The notes under the pieces were generated by a model, which did no database searches, was not told the origin of the DNA, and worked only from the letters and a program-made list of their open reading frames with translations. The translations under genes and the position numbers were made by a program. From DATCZS01 sp036525795 (GTDB lineage Bacteria > Actinomycetota > Acidimicrobiia > Spongiisociales > ZC4RG35): a DNA stretch of 22,846 bases. Positions within the stretch are counted from its first letter, which is position 1. The number at the start of each line of letters is the position of its first letter. This document shows, one piece after another, positions 8,277-15,195 of the stretch. The DNA lies in assembly GCA_036525795.1 (NCBI GenBank), contig DATCZS010000056.1:1-22846 (forward strand), read 5' to 3'.

Positions 8277-8336
8277 GACCCGGGGAACCGGCCACACGGT
8301 CAATACGCCCCTAGCCACCGGCTCCCGGAGTTCCTA

Positions 8337-8357
8337 CCGTTGCCTTCGGAGGCACGG
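8337..8357 (+). promoter_or_regulatory. Small hairpin between the PH-domain gene and the cDPGS-family gene
   Basis: CCG-T-TGCC at 8337-8344 pairs with GGCA-CGG at 8351-8357 around a six-base TTCGGA loop, with one bulged T. It sits 61 bases after the upstream stop and 31 before the next ATG. There is no U-run. It could be a weak terminator or a leader hairpin. Confidence 0.3.
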
Positions 8358-8387
8358 GCCCCTCGTCGACGCCCGTGGAGACGAGAC

Positions 8388-9725
8388 ATGACTGACACCA
8401 CACCTCACCGGGTGCTCATCCTGGGGGCGGCCGGACGCGACTTCCACGTCTTCAACCTGGTGTACCGGGACGACCCGCGCCACGAGGTGGTGGCGTTCAC
8501 GATGACGCAGATCCCGGGAGTGGGCGACCGCATCTACCCGCCGGAGCTCGCCGGTGACCGGTATCCGGACGGGATCCCGATCGTCCCCGAATCCGAGATG
8601 GACGACCTGATCCGGGCGCACGACATCGACGAGGTCGTGTTCGCCTATTCGGACGTGAGCCACGGCCACGTCATGCATCTCGCGTCCCGGGCCCTCGCCG
8701 CAGGCGCCGACTTCGTGCTTCCCGGGCCCGAGCACACCGAGTTGTCCTCGACCCACCCCGTGATCGCGGTGACGGCGGTGCGAACAGGATCGGGGAAGTC
8801 GCCGATCTCCCGCTGGCTGTCGCGCCATCTCCGCCAGAAGGGCCTGGACGTGGTGGTTCTGCGCCACCCCATGCCCTACGGCGACCTGCGCTTCGAACGG
8901 ATCCAGCGCTTCGCCACCATGGACGACCTCGCCGAGGCGGGATGCACCGCCGAGGAGCGCGAGGAATACGAGCCGCACATCAGGTTCGGCAACGTGGTCT
9001 TCGCCGGCGTCGACTACGAGGCGATCCTCGCCGAGGCCGACCGGGAGGCGGATCTGATCGTCTGGGACGGGGGGAACAACGACTATCCGTTCCTCCGGCC
9101 GCAACTCCAGATCACCGTGGTCGACGCCCTGCGCCCCGACCAGCTCACCACCCACCACCCAGGCGAGATGGTCCTGCGAGGCGCAGACATCGTCGTGATC
9201 AACAAGGTCGACTCCGCCCGTGCCGAGGTGGTCGAGGCGATCGCCGAGGACGTCGCGGCGCTCAATCCGACGGCCACGATCGTCCGGGCGGCATCTCCCC
9301 CGCGCCTCGCCGATCCCTCGGCGGTGACCGGCCGCCGCGTTCTGGTGGTGGAGGACGGACCGACGATCACTCACGGTGGCATGAGTCACGGCGCCGGTTA
9401 CGTGGCGGCGGTGGCGGCGGATGCCGAGGTGGTCGATCCCCGTCTGAGCGCCTCGGGGGTGTTCGCCGAGATCTACCGGACCTACCCCCACATCGGAGGG
9501 GTCCTCCCGGCGATCGGCTACAACGACGACCATCTCCAGGCGCTCACCGAGACCATCGAGGCGTCGGATGCCGAGCTGGTGGTCTCCGGCACTCCCATCG
9601 ACCTCGGAGCGCTCATCACCACCAGCAAGCCGATCGTGCGTGTCACCTACGAGTTCACCGAGGCGGGGGTACCGACGCTCGAGCACCTCATCGACGAGTT
9701 CGTCGGCGGGGTCTTCACCGCCTGA
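8388..9725 (+). CDS. Cyclic 2,3-diphosphoglycerate synthetase-family P-loop protein (COG2403)
   Basis: A 445-residue two-part protein. The N-terminal Rossmann-like part begins VLILGAAGRDFHVFNLVYRD (9-28), typical of COG2403 proteins. The nucleotide-binding part has the P-loop RTGSGKSPIS at 132-141, WDGGNND at 226-232 and NKVD at 272-275. In some archaea the named enzyme closes 2,3-diphosphoglycerate into its cyclic form using ATP; whether bacterial homologues do so is not established, so the product name is family-level. The ATG at 8388 follows a GGAG at 8377-8380 with seven bases between; an in-frame upstream start at 8340 adds only an Arg/Pro-rich tail. It lies 34 bases before paaA on the same strand, with the paa operator in that gap. 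Read-through into paa is possible but not shown. Confidence 0.85.
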   Translation: MTDTTPHRVLILGAAGRDFHVFNLVYRDDPRHEVVAFTMTQIPGVGDRIYPPELAGDRYPDGIPIVPESEMDDLIRAHDIDEVVFAYSDVSHGHVMHLASRALAAGADFVLPGPEHTELSSTHPVIAVTAVRTGSGKSPISRWLSRHLRQKGLDVVVLRHPMPYGDLRFERIQRFATMDDLAEAGCTAEEREEYEPHIRFGNVVFAGVDYEAILAEADREADLIVWDGGNNDYPFLRPQLQITVVDALRPDQLTTHHPGEMVLRGADIVVINKVDSARAEVVEAIAEDVAALNPTATIVRAASPPRLADPSAVTGRRVLVVEDGPTITHGGMSHGAGYVAAVAADAEVVDPRLSASGVFAEIYRTYPHIGGVLPAIGYNDDHLQALTETIEASDAELVVSGTPIDLGALITTSKPIVRVTYEFTEAGVPTLEHLIDEFVGGVFTA

Positions 9726-9732
9726 CCCCCGA

Positions 9733-9746
9733 CGAACGATCGTTCG
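9733..9746. promoter_or_regulatory. Palindromic operator, probable PaaR site
   Basis: The 14 bases CGAACGATCGTTCG form a perfect palindrome located 14-27 bases before the paaA GTG and just upstream of its -10 box. They fit the pattern CNAACGNNCGTTNG, which as I recall is the consensus reported for the TetR repressor PaaR of Thermus thermophilus. The TetR gene closing this operon is the natural candidate to bind here. I found no second full copy in the window. Confidence 0.7.
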
Positions 9747-9747
9747 G

Positions 9748-9753
9748 TACCAT
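9748..9753 (+). promoter_or_regulatory. -10 box (TACCAT) of leaderless paaA transcript
   Basis: A TANNNT hexamer lies six bases before the GTG at 9760, and there is no Shine-Dalgarno sequence, so the mRNA probably begins with the start codon. The operator fills the spacer just upstream. A protein bound there would cover the space normally touched by RNA polymerase, which suits repression. Confidence 0.5.
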
Positions 9754-9759
9754 GGCCCG

Positions 9760-10707
9760 GTGACGACCGCCGCCCCGGACCCTGGCACGCGCTTCGACTC
9801 GCTCATCGACCGGGACGAGAAGGTCGAACCCGCAGACTGGATGCCCGAGGAGTATCGCCGCACCCTCATCCGCCAGATCGCTCAGCACGCCCACTCCGAG
9901 GTGATCGGGATGCAGCCGGAGGGAAACTGGATCACCCGCGCCCCGACGCTCAAGCGGAAGGCGATCCTGATGGCCAAGGTGCAGGACGAGGCAGGTCACG
10001 GCCTCTATCTGTACTCGGCGGCAGAGACCCTCGGGGTGTCGCGCGACGAGCTTGTGGGAGCGCTCCACTCCGGAGTCCACAAGTACTCGTCGATCTTCAA
10101 CTACCCCACGCTCAGCTGGGCCGACATCGGCGCGATCGGCTGGCTGGTCGACGGAGCGGCCATCACCAACCAGGTCATGCTCACCCGCTGTTCCTACGGC
10201 CCGTACGCCCGCGCCATGGTGCGCATCTGCAAGGAGGAGTCGTTCCACCAGCGCCAGGGATACGAGATCCTGCTCACCCTGTGCCGCGGATCCGACGAGC
10301 AGAAGGAACTCGCCCAGGACGCCCTCGACCGGTGGTGGTGGCCCTCGCTGATGATGTTCGGGCCGCCAGACGGGGAGTCCACCCATTCGGAGCAGTCGAT
10401 GGCGTGGAAGATCAAGCGAGTGTCGAACGACGATCTCCGTCAACAGTTCGTGGACATGACCGTCCCCCAGGCCGACTACCTGGGTCTGACCATCCCCGAC
10501 CCCGACCTCAGCTGGAACGAACAGCGGGGCCACTACGACTTCGGCCCGATCGACTGGGACGAGTTCTGGCAGGTGGTGAAGGGGAACGGACCGATGAACC
10601 GCGAACGGATTCGCCACAAACTGGCTGCCTGGGACGAAGGCGCCTGGGTGCGAGAGGCGGCATCCGCCCACGCCGCCAAACGGGCGGCCCGCCCGGAGGT
10701 GGCCTGA
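9760..10707 (+). CDS. paaA: Phenylacetyl-CoA 1,2-epoxidase catalytic subunit PaaA
   Basis: Diiron catalytic subunit of the PaaABCE monooxygenase, which converts phenylacetyl-CoA to its ring-1,2-epoxide in the cytoplasm. The 315 residues match the family length. Ligand-bearing helices are visible: HAHSEVIGMQPEGNW (Glu47), KVQDEAGHGLYLYSAAETLG (Glu77, His80) and CKEESFHQRQGYEILL (Glu159/160, His163). LKRKAILMAKVQDEAGHG is a block strongly conserved in PaaA. The GTG at 9760 yields VTTAAPDPGTRFDSLIDRDE; the frame is open further upstream but that is antisense-like sequence inside the previous gene. It starts the paaABCDE-TetR operon, sharing one base with paaB (TGATG), and is probably leaderless and under TetR control. 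Confidence 0.97.
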   Translation: MTTAAPDPGTRFDSLIDRDEKVEPADWMPEEYRRTLIRQIAQHAHSEVIGMQPEGNWITRAPTLKRKAILMAKVQDEAGHGLYLYSAAETLGVSRDELVGALHSGVHKYSSIFNYPTLSWADIGAIGWLVDGAAITNQVMLTRCSYGPYARAMVRICKEESFHQRQGYEILLTLCRGSDEQKELAQDALDRWWWPSLMMFGPPDGESTHSEQSMAWKIKRVSNDDLRQQFVDMTVPQADYLGLTIPDPDLSWNEQRGHYDFGPIDWDEFWQVVKGNGPMNRERIRHKLAAWDEGAWVREAASAHAAKRAARPEVA

Positions 10708-11048
10708 TGCCATACGAGGTCCATTCCGCTCCCGGGGAGGAGGTCCCGACCCTGGAGACGTCGGGCGATCCCTCCTCCTGGCCGATGTGGGAGGTGTTCG
10801 TGCGCCAGCGTCGCGGACTCTCCCACGTCCATGCCGGGAGCCTCCACGCCCCGGATGCGGAGACCGCCATTCAGAACGCCCGCGACGTGTACACCCGGCG
10901 GGTCGAGGGAGTGAGCATCTGGGTGGTGCCCTCTTCGGCGATCGCCACCTTCGACCCGAGCGATGCCGAGGACTACGTGGAGGCGAACGAGAAGCCGTAC
11001 CGGGCGGCGACCTTCTACGAGATCCCCGACGAAGTGGGGCACATGTGA
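10707..11048 (+). CDS. paaB: Phenylacetyl-CoA epoxidase subunit PaaB
   Basis: Small structural subunit of the phenylacetyl-CoA epoxidase; family work suggests it helps hold the PaaAC core together. The 113-residue length fits, and the hallmark block is complete: WEVFVRQRRGLSHVHAGSLH at about 28-47, then DAETAIQNARDVYTRR and EGVSIWVVPSS. The first 25 residues are a lineage-variable extension. Its ATG overlaps the paaA stop (TGATG at 10705-10709) and its stop overlaps the paaC GTG (GTGA at 11045-11048), so the three subunits are translationally coupled. Confidence 0.96.
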   Translation: MPYEVHSAPGEEVPTLETSGDPSSWPMWEVFVRQRRGLSHVHAGSLHAPDAETAIQNARDVYTRRVEGVSIWVVPSSAIATFDPSDAEDYVEANEKPYRAATFYEIPDEVGHM

Positions 11049-11842
11049 GCGGTCAACGACACGCGGTGGACGATCCGCCCGCTGCCCTCGACCGGGACAC
11101 CCATTTCATCTACGTGTTGCGGTTCGGAGAGGACAACCTGGTGCTGGCGCAGCGGTACGGGGAGTGGATCTCCCACGCGCCGGAGCTCGAAGAGGACATC
11201 GCCCTCGGCAACATCGGGCTCGACCACCTCGGCCAGGCCCGGGCCCTGCTCACCCACGCCGCATCGCTGGAAGGGGCCGGGCGCACCGAGGACGACCTCG
11301 CAATGTTCCGCAGCGAGCGCGAGTTCACCAATCTCCTGCTGGTGGAACGCCCCAACGGGGACTTCGCCGACACGATGGCACGGGCGCTGTTCTTCGACGC
11401 CTATCAGGTCCTCTTGTGGGAGACGCTGGCCGGATCGACCGACCCCGTCCTGGCGGGAATCGCCGCCAAGGCGCTGAAGGAGGCCCGCTACCACCTGCGC
11501 CATTCCTCGACCTGGGTGGTCAGGCTGGGAGACGGGACGGAGGAGTCGCACCGACGGATGCAGCGGGCCGTCGACGAACACTGGCCCTTCACCGGGGAGA
11601 TGTTCCTGATGGACGAGGTCGACGCCGTCGCGTCCCGCGCCGGGATCGGCGCCGACCTCGCGGCGCTGCGCCCGAGGTGGGAGCAGACCGTCGGCGAGGT
11701 GGCCTCCCGGGCGACCCTCACCCTTCCCGCAGACGGCTTCCAGCGTTCCGGCGGCCGCCGGGGCAGGCACACCGAGGCGCTCGGCCACCTGCTGGCAGAG
11801 ATGCAATGGATGCAACGGTCCTACCCGCGCCTCGAGTGGTGA
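11045..11842 (+). CDS. paaC: Phenylacetyl-CoA epoxidase structural subunit PaaC
   Basis: Ferritin-like partner of PaaA that lost catalysis and serves as its scaffold. The 265-residue protein shows the conserved helices: FGEDNLVLAQRYGEWISHAP (28-47), EEDIALGNIGLDHLGQARAL (49-68), FRSEREFTNLLLVERPNGDF (88-107), then ALFFDAYQVLLWETLAGS and KALKEARYHLRHSSTWVVRL. The family spans roughly 250 residues, so this is full length. The GTG at 11045 sits inside the paaB stop codon; the N-terminal 18 residues before DTHFIYVLRFGED are variable. The next gene starts four bases after its stop. Confidence 0.96.
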   Translation: MSGQRHAVDDPPAALDRDTHFIYVLRFGEDNLVLAQRYGEWISHAPELEEDIALGNIGLDHLGQARALLTHAASLEGAGRTEDDLAMFRSEREFTNLLLVERPNGDFADTMARALFFDAYQVLLWETLAGSTDPVLAGIAAKALKEARYHLRHSSTWVVRLGDGTEESHRRMQRAVDEHWPFTGEMFLMDEVDAVASRAGIGADLAALRPRWEQTVGEVASRATLTLPADGFQRSGGRRGRHTEALGHLLAEMQWMQRSYPRLEW

Positions 11843-11846
11843 CCGC

Positions 11847-12332
11847 GTGGGCGTGCGGCGACCGGCGATCGGGGATCGAGAGGCTGCACAGGCCGCCGTC
11901 GCGTCTGTGACCGACCCCGAGATCCCGGTCCTCACCGTCGAAGACCTGGGGATCGTGCGACGGGTCGAGGTGACCGAAACCGGGGTGGAGGTCGACATCA
12001 CTCCCACCTATTCGGGATGCCCGGCGATGGACCGCATCCGCCAGGATCTCGTCGACGCATTGGGCGCCGCCGGGTTCGACCGTGTGGAGGTGAGAACCGT
12101 CTACTCGCCTGCGTGGACCACCGATTGGATGAGCGAGGCGGGAAAGCGAAAGCTGGCGGCGTACGGCATCGCCCCGCCCGGACGACTCGACAGCCCTTCG
12201 CGGTCCGTCCTGTGCCCCCGCTGCGCCTCGGAGGAGACGAGAGAGGTGAGCGAGTTCGGATCGACCGCCTGCAAGGCCCTGATGGCGTGCATCGCGTGCG
12301 GGGAGCCATTCGACCGGTTCAAGGAGTTGTGA
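11847..12332 (+). CDS. paaD: Phenylacetate degradation protein PaaD (Fe-S assembly)
   Basis: MIP18/DUF59-family protein required for active epoxidase, thought to act in assembling its iron-sulfur centre. The 161 residues start with the DUF59 domain: VASVTDPEIPVLTVEDLGIV (18-37), TYSGCPAMD (54-62, the reactive Cys58), and YSPAWTTDWMSEAGKRKLAAYG (86-107 region). The C-terminal zinc-ribbon typical of PaaD follows: CPRC at 123-126, Cys142 and CIAC at 148-151, within FGSTACKALMACIACGEPFD. The GTG at 11847 is the first usable start after paaC, and its stop overlaps the paaE ATG (TGATG). Confidence 0.96.
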   Translation: MGVRRPAIGDREAAQAAVASVTDPEIPVLTVEDLGIVRRVEVTETGVEVDITPTYSGCPAMDRIRQDLVDALGAAGFDRVEVRTVYSPAWTTDWMSEAGKRKLAAYGIAPPGRLDSPSRSVLCPRCASEETREVSEFGSTACKALMACIACGEPFDRFKEL

Positions 12333-13426
12333 TGGCCGATGCGATCGGCTCCGGCGCCGCACCGGGCGGGGTCACCTTTCACGATCTGCGGGTCGCCTCG
12401 GTGGAGGCACTCACCGACGATGCGGTCGCCGTCGTGTTCGACGTCCCCGCCGCGCTGCGCGACGACTTCCGGTACGTCGCCGGACAGCACGTCACCGTCC
12501 GGGCCGACGTCGACGGACGCGATGTCCGCCGCACGTACTCGATCTGCGGGGACGCCGGGTCGGGGATGCTTCGGATCGGCATCAAGCGCCTGCCCGGGGG
12601 CGCGTTCTCGACATACGCCACCACCCGGCTCGAGGCGGGAGATGTGCTCGGTGTGGCTTCGCCGGCGGGCGAGTTCGTGACGCCGCCCGGGTCCACCGGC
12701 CACTTCGCCGCCATCGTCGCCGGGAGCGGGATCACCCCCGTGCTGTCGATGCTCTCCACCACCCTCGGGGCCGATCCCGGCACCCGCTGGACCGTCGTCT
12801 TCGGGAACCGGGAGGCGAGGTCGGTGATGTTCCTCGAGGAGATCGAAGCCCTCAAGGACCGCCACCCGACCCGTCTTCAGCTGATCCACGTGCTGTCCCG
12901 GGAGCACACCGGGCTCGATCTCACCTCGGGGAGGATCGACGGACCGAGGCTCAGGCGGATGCTCTCGACGGTGATCCCTCCGGCGGCCGTCGACCGCTGG
13001 TTCCTGTGCGGACCGTTCGAGATGGTGACGACCGCAAGAGAGGAACTCGTCGCTGCCGGTGTGGCAGACGACCTGATCGCCGACGAGCTGTTCTTCGCCG
13101 GTCCGCCGTCGGACCTTCCCCCGCCGCCACCGGATGACGAGGCGAACACGGTCTCGCTGACGTTCACGCTGGAGGGGCGGAGTTCGACGACACGGATGCG
13201 GCCGACGACGTCCATCCTCGACGCGGCGCTGGGGATACGGTCCGAACTGCCGTTTTCGTGCCGCGGCGGGATGTGCGCGACGTGCAAGGCTCGGGTCATC
13301 GAAGGAGCCGTGACCATGGACAGGAACTACGCGTTGATCAAAGACGACCTCGACGCCGGGTTCGTACTCACATGTCAGAGTCACCCCACCACTCAGTCGA
13401 TCGTCGTCGACTTCGACCAACGATGA
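12332..13426 (+). CDS. paaE: Phenylacetyl-CoA epoxidase reductase PaaE
   Basis: Flavin and iron-sulfur reductase that passes electrons from NAD(P)H to PaaA. The 364-residue protein contains three modules in the usual order. The FAD-binding barrel has RTYSIC at 67-72 and KRLPGGAFSTY at 85-95. The NAD(P)-binding lobe has GSGITP at 131-136 and CGPFEM at 226-231. The C-terminal plant-type 2Fe-2S ferredoxin has cysteines at 310, 315, 318 and 348 (CRGGMCATC, then LTCQSHP). A Pro-rich linker (DLPPPPPDD) separates the last two. The ATG at 12332 shares a base with the paaD stop, and its own stop overlaps the TetR ATG (ATGA). Confidence 0.96.
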   Translation: MADAIGSGAAPGGVTFHDLRVASVEALTDDAVAVVFDVPAALRDDFRYVAGQHVTVRADVDGRDVRRTYSICGDAGSGMLRIGIKRLPGGAFSTYATTRLEAGDVLGVASPAGEFVTPPGSTGHFAAIVAGSGITPVLSMLSTTLGADPGTRWTVVFGNREARSVMFLEEIEALKDRHPTRLQLIHVLSREHTGLDLTSGRIDGPRLRRMLSTVIPPAAVDRWFLCGPFEMVTTAREELVAAGVADDLIADELFFAGPPSDLPPPPPDDEANTVSLTFTLEGRSSTTRMRPTTSILDAALGIRSELPFSCRGGMCATCKARVIEGAVTMDRNYALIKDDLDAGFVLTCQSHPTTQSIVVDFDQR

Positions 13427-14022
13427 GCAGCGACAGACGCTCGCGCGATGACGTGGTCGGAGCGGCCGGACGGCTGTTCGCCGAACGCGGGTACCACGGC
13501 ACGTCGATGCGCGACCTGGGCAAGGCCCTCGGACTGCAGGGGTCGTCTCTGTACTCGCACATCGAGTCGAAGGAGGCACTGTTCGTGGCGGTGGTGGAGC
13601 GGGGGGCGGCCCTGTTCCAGGCGGCCGCGGACAGGGCCCTCGCCGAGACTGAAGAGCCGGTGGCCCGGCTCCGGGCGCTCGTGCGCGCCCACCTGGACGT
13701 GATCCTCGACCACGTCGACGAGTCGAAGACCTTCCTGAACGAGGCGAGAGTCCTCGGCGGGGACGAGCGAGACGCCGTCCTCGCATTCCGCGACGGCTAC
13801 GAAGCGCGGTTCCGGGAGACCATCGCCGCCGCCACCGCGGCGGGCGGCCTCGATCCGGCGACCGACGTCAGAATCGCCTCGATCTTCATCCTGTCGCTGC
13901 TCAACGCCGTCGATCGGTGGTACGACCCTGAGGGAAGGCTCACTCGCGAGCAGCTCGCCGACGCGGTGATGGGCTTCGTCCTCTCGGGACTTGGAGCCAG
14001 GCGCGGGGAAGGTGCCGGCTAG
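13423..14022 (+). CDS. paaR: TetR-family regulator, probable PaaR
   Basis: A 199-residue TetR-type repressor. The N-terminal helix-turn-helix is clear: VVGAAGRLFAERGYHGTSMR (11-30) then DLGKALGLQGSSLYSHIESK (31-50), with EALF following as usual. The C-terminal ligand domain is all-helical, with LNEARVLGGDERDAV and a late ILSLLNAVDRWYDPEGRLTREQL helix pair typical of TetR proteins sensing acyl-CoA-like ligands. Its ATG overlaps the paaE stop, so it is made with the operon. The single palindrome at 9733-9746 suggests it represses its own operon, with phenylacetyl-CoA as the likely inducer by analogy with known PaaR proteins. The ligand and binding are inference. Confidence 0.85.
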   Translation: MSSDRRSRDDVVGAAGRLFAERGYHGTSMRDLGKALGLQGSSLYSHIESKEALFVAVVERGAALFQAAADRALAETEEPVARLRALVRAHLDVILDHVDESKTFLNEARVLGGDERDAVLAFRDGYEARFRETIAAATAAGGLDPATDVRIASIFILSLLNAVDRWYDPEGRLTREQLADAVMGFVLSGLGARRGEGAG

Positions 14023-14048
14023 GCCGAACGGGGTAGAGGGTGCAACGG

Positions 14049-14082
14049 CTCCGGGGTATCCCGGGACGTCGATCCTCCGGAG
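14049..14082. terminator. Hairpin between convergent paaR and PAC2 genes, possible two-way terminator
   Basis: CTCCGG at 14049-14054 pairs with CCGGAG at 14077-14082, and the enclosed bases include an alternative tight stem CGGG/CCCG (14052-14055 with 14060-14063). It lies in the 82-base gap between two converging genes. There is no U-tract on either strand, so intrinsic termination is uncertain. Confidence 0.4.
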
Positions 14083-14104
14083 CAAGGCCTGAACCGCCCT
14101 GGGT

Positions 14105-14950
14105 TCACTCCCCGCCCATCCCCTCGTCGCGGGAGCGGAGAAACCGCTCGATCTCGCCTGCCAGCTGCTCTCCCGAGACCGAAGGCTCGTCGTCGACGAG
14201 CGCCTCCAGCCTCTGCACCAGGGTCTTGACGTCTGGCCGCCCCTCGGCGATGGCGTCGATCTGCACCCGCTGCTCGGCCGCTTCTGAGGCCAGTTCGGAC
14301 ACGTCGACCGCAATGCCCAGATGCTCCGCCACCCGCTCGACCAGCGCCAGAGAGGCGCCGTAGAAGGTGCTCCCGATGTAATTGGGCACCCTCGCCCAGA
14401 ACCCGACAGTCGGGATCCCGGTGTCGATCATGGCCTGTTCCACCGCACTCGTCGCGGAGGAAGGAACGGAGAGAAGCCCTTCTGGATGCTCGCCCCTCTC
14501 GCTGAGCCCCTCGCGGCTCGAGGCCGTCGTGATGATCGAGACCGGTCTCGTGTGCGGAGCGGCCCACGGGATTCCGCCGAGTGAGATGTGCTCGACGACG
14601 CCGAGCGTCGATGCCAGCTCCGCGGCGGAGGCTGCGAACGTCCGCCACGCCAGTGACGGCTCCGGGCCGGTGAGCACGAGCATGTCGCGCCCGTCCCACT
14701 CCCTCCAGGTGAGGGTGACCTCGGGATAGTCGATGCCCTGGGGAACGCCTTCGGAGAATCGCAGCGTCGGGCGCACGTCTCGGTAGTCGAAGAGGGCGTC
14801 TGAATCGAAGCGGGCGACGACGACCCCGTCGCCCGAGAGGTGGTCGGTGGCTCCGGTGGCGGATCTGCCGGCGTTGACCCACCCGTCGAATCCGACGACC
14901 GCAACGGGTCGATCGAGTACGGGACGGACCTCGATGGTGTACAGGCTCAC
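14105..14950 (-). CDS. PAC2-family protein (proteasome assembly chaperone-like)
   Basis: A 281-residue member of the actinobacterial PAC2 (DUF75) family. It starts with a strand and the family block VAVVGFDGWVNAGRSATGAT at about 16-35, followed by FDYRDVRPTLRFSEG, then WREWDGRDMLVLTGPEPSLAW. The middle shows LGGIPWAAPHTRPVSIITTA and the end of the domain has PTVGFWARVPNYIGSTFYGA; a charged helical tail follows. In eukaryotes PAC2 helps build the proteasome; the bacterial role is not settled. The frame extends to 15172, but the GTG at 14950 begins right at the conserved N-terminus (VSLYTIEVRPVL) and lies six bases after a TANNNT box, so I chose it. No proteasome gene lies nearby. It is divergent from kbl. 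Confidence 0.86.
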   Translation of the reverse strand: MSLYTIEVRPVLDRPVAVVGFDGWVNAGRSATGATDHLSGDGVVVARFDSDALFDYRDVRPTLRFSEGVPQGIDYPEVTLTWREWDGRDMLVLTGPEPSLAWRTFAASAAELASTLGVVEHISLGGIPWAAPHTRPVSIITTASSREGLSERGEHPEGLLSVPSSATSAVEQAMIDTGIPTVGFWARVPNYIGSTFYGASLALVERVAEHLGIAVDVSELASEAAEQRVQIDAIAEGRPDVKTLVQRLEALVDDEPSVSGEQLAGEIERFLRSRDEGMGGE

Positions 14951-14956
14951 GGTGCC

Positions 14957-14962
14957 AGGGTA
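14957..14962 (-). promoter_or_regulatory. -10 box (TACCCT) of leaderless PAC2 gene
   Basis: A TANNNT hexamer on the minus strand is separated by six bases from the GTG at 14950. No Shine-Dalgarno sequence is present. The arrangement matches that at paaA and ppk2 and supports the downstream start for this gene. Confidence 0.45.
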
Positions 14963-15028
14963 TCGCCCTTGCGCCTCCAAGCACCCGGCACCACCGCCGG
15001 CCCGTGCTCCGGCCCCCCCGTCGAATGA

Positions 15029-15043
15029 CCGTGTAACGCACGG
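15029..15043. promoter_or_regulatory. Inverted repeat in the PAC2-kbl divergent region
   Basis: CCGTG and CACGG flank a five-base centre (TAACG) as a perfect inverted repeat. It lies in the 245-base divergent gap, 79 bases from the PAC2 start and 153 from kbl. It could be an operator or a small hairpin. A second symmetric element, CAAAATCTCTTTG, is at 15122-15134 and is unusually AT-rich for this sequence. The rest of the gap shows nothing further apart from the promoters listed. Confidence 0.3.
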
Positions 15044-15158
15044 ATACGCGGAGAGACTGAAACGACGGGCGGGGTAATCGTCATCGCTGCGCTCCCCCCG
15101 GTGTGGCGGTGGCGACCCCCCCAAAATCTCTTTGTCCGGCGCTCCGGGGAGACCGACC

Positions 15159-15188
15159 CTGACGCCGTCCACCTGGCGCCGGTAGCGT
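15159..15188 (+). promoter_or_regulatory. Promoter of the kbl-tdh operon
   Basis: A -35-like CTGACG (15159-15164) and a -10 box TAGCGT (15183-15188) are separated by 18 bases. The -10 box ends seven bases before the kbl ATG at 15196, which suggests a leaderless transcript. No Shine-Dalgarno sequence precedes the ATG. Confidence 0.5.
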
Positions 15189-15195
15189 GCGACCC

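Noticed and set aside
8334..9869. 511-codon minus-strand frame opposite the cDPGS-family gene
   Set aside because: Arg/Asp/His-rich shadow translation with no motif; it spans the start of paaA and its operator.
12101..13786. 561-codon minus-strand frame opposite paaE and the TetR gene
   Set aside because: Antisense shadow; no domain, and the sense genes are well supported.
14951..15172. Longer PAC2-family protein starting at 15172
   Set aside because: The extra 74 residues are low-complexity and precede the conserved N-terminus; the GTG at 14950 has a matching promoter box.
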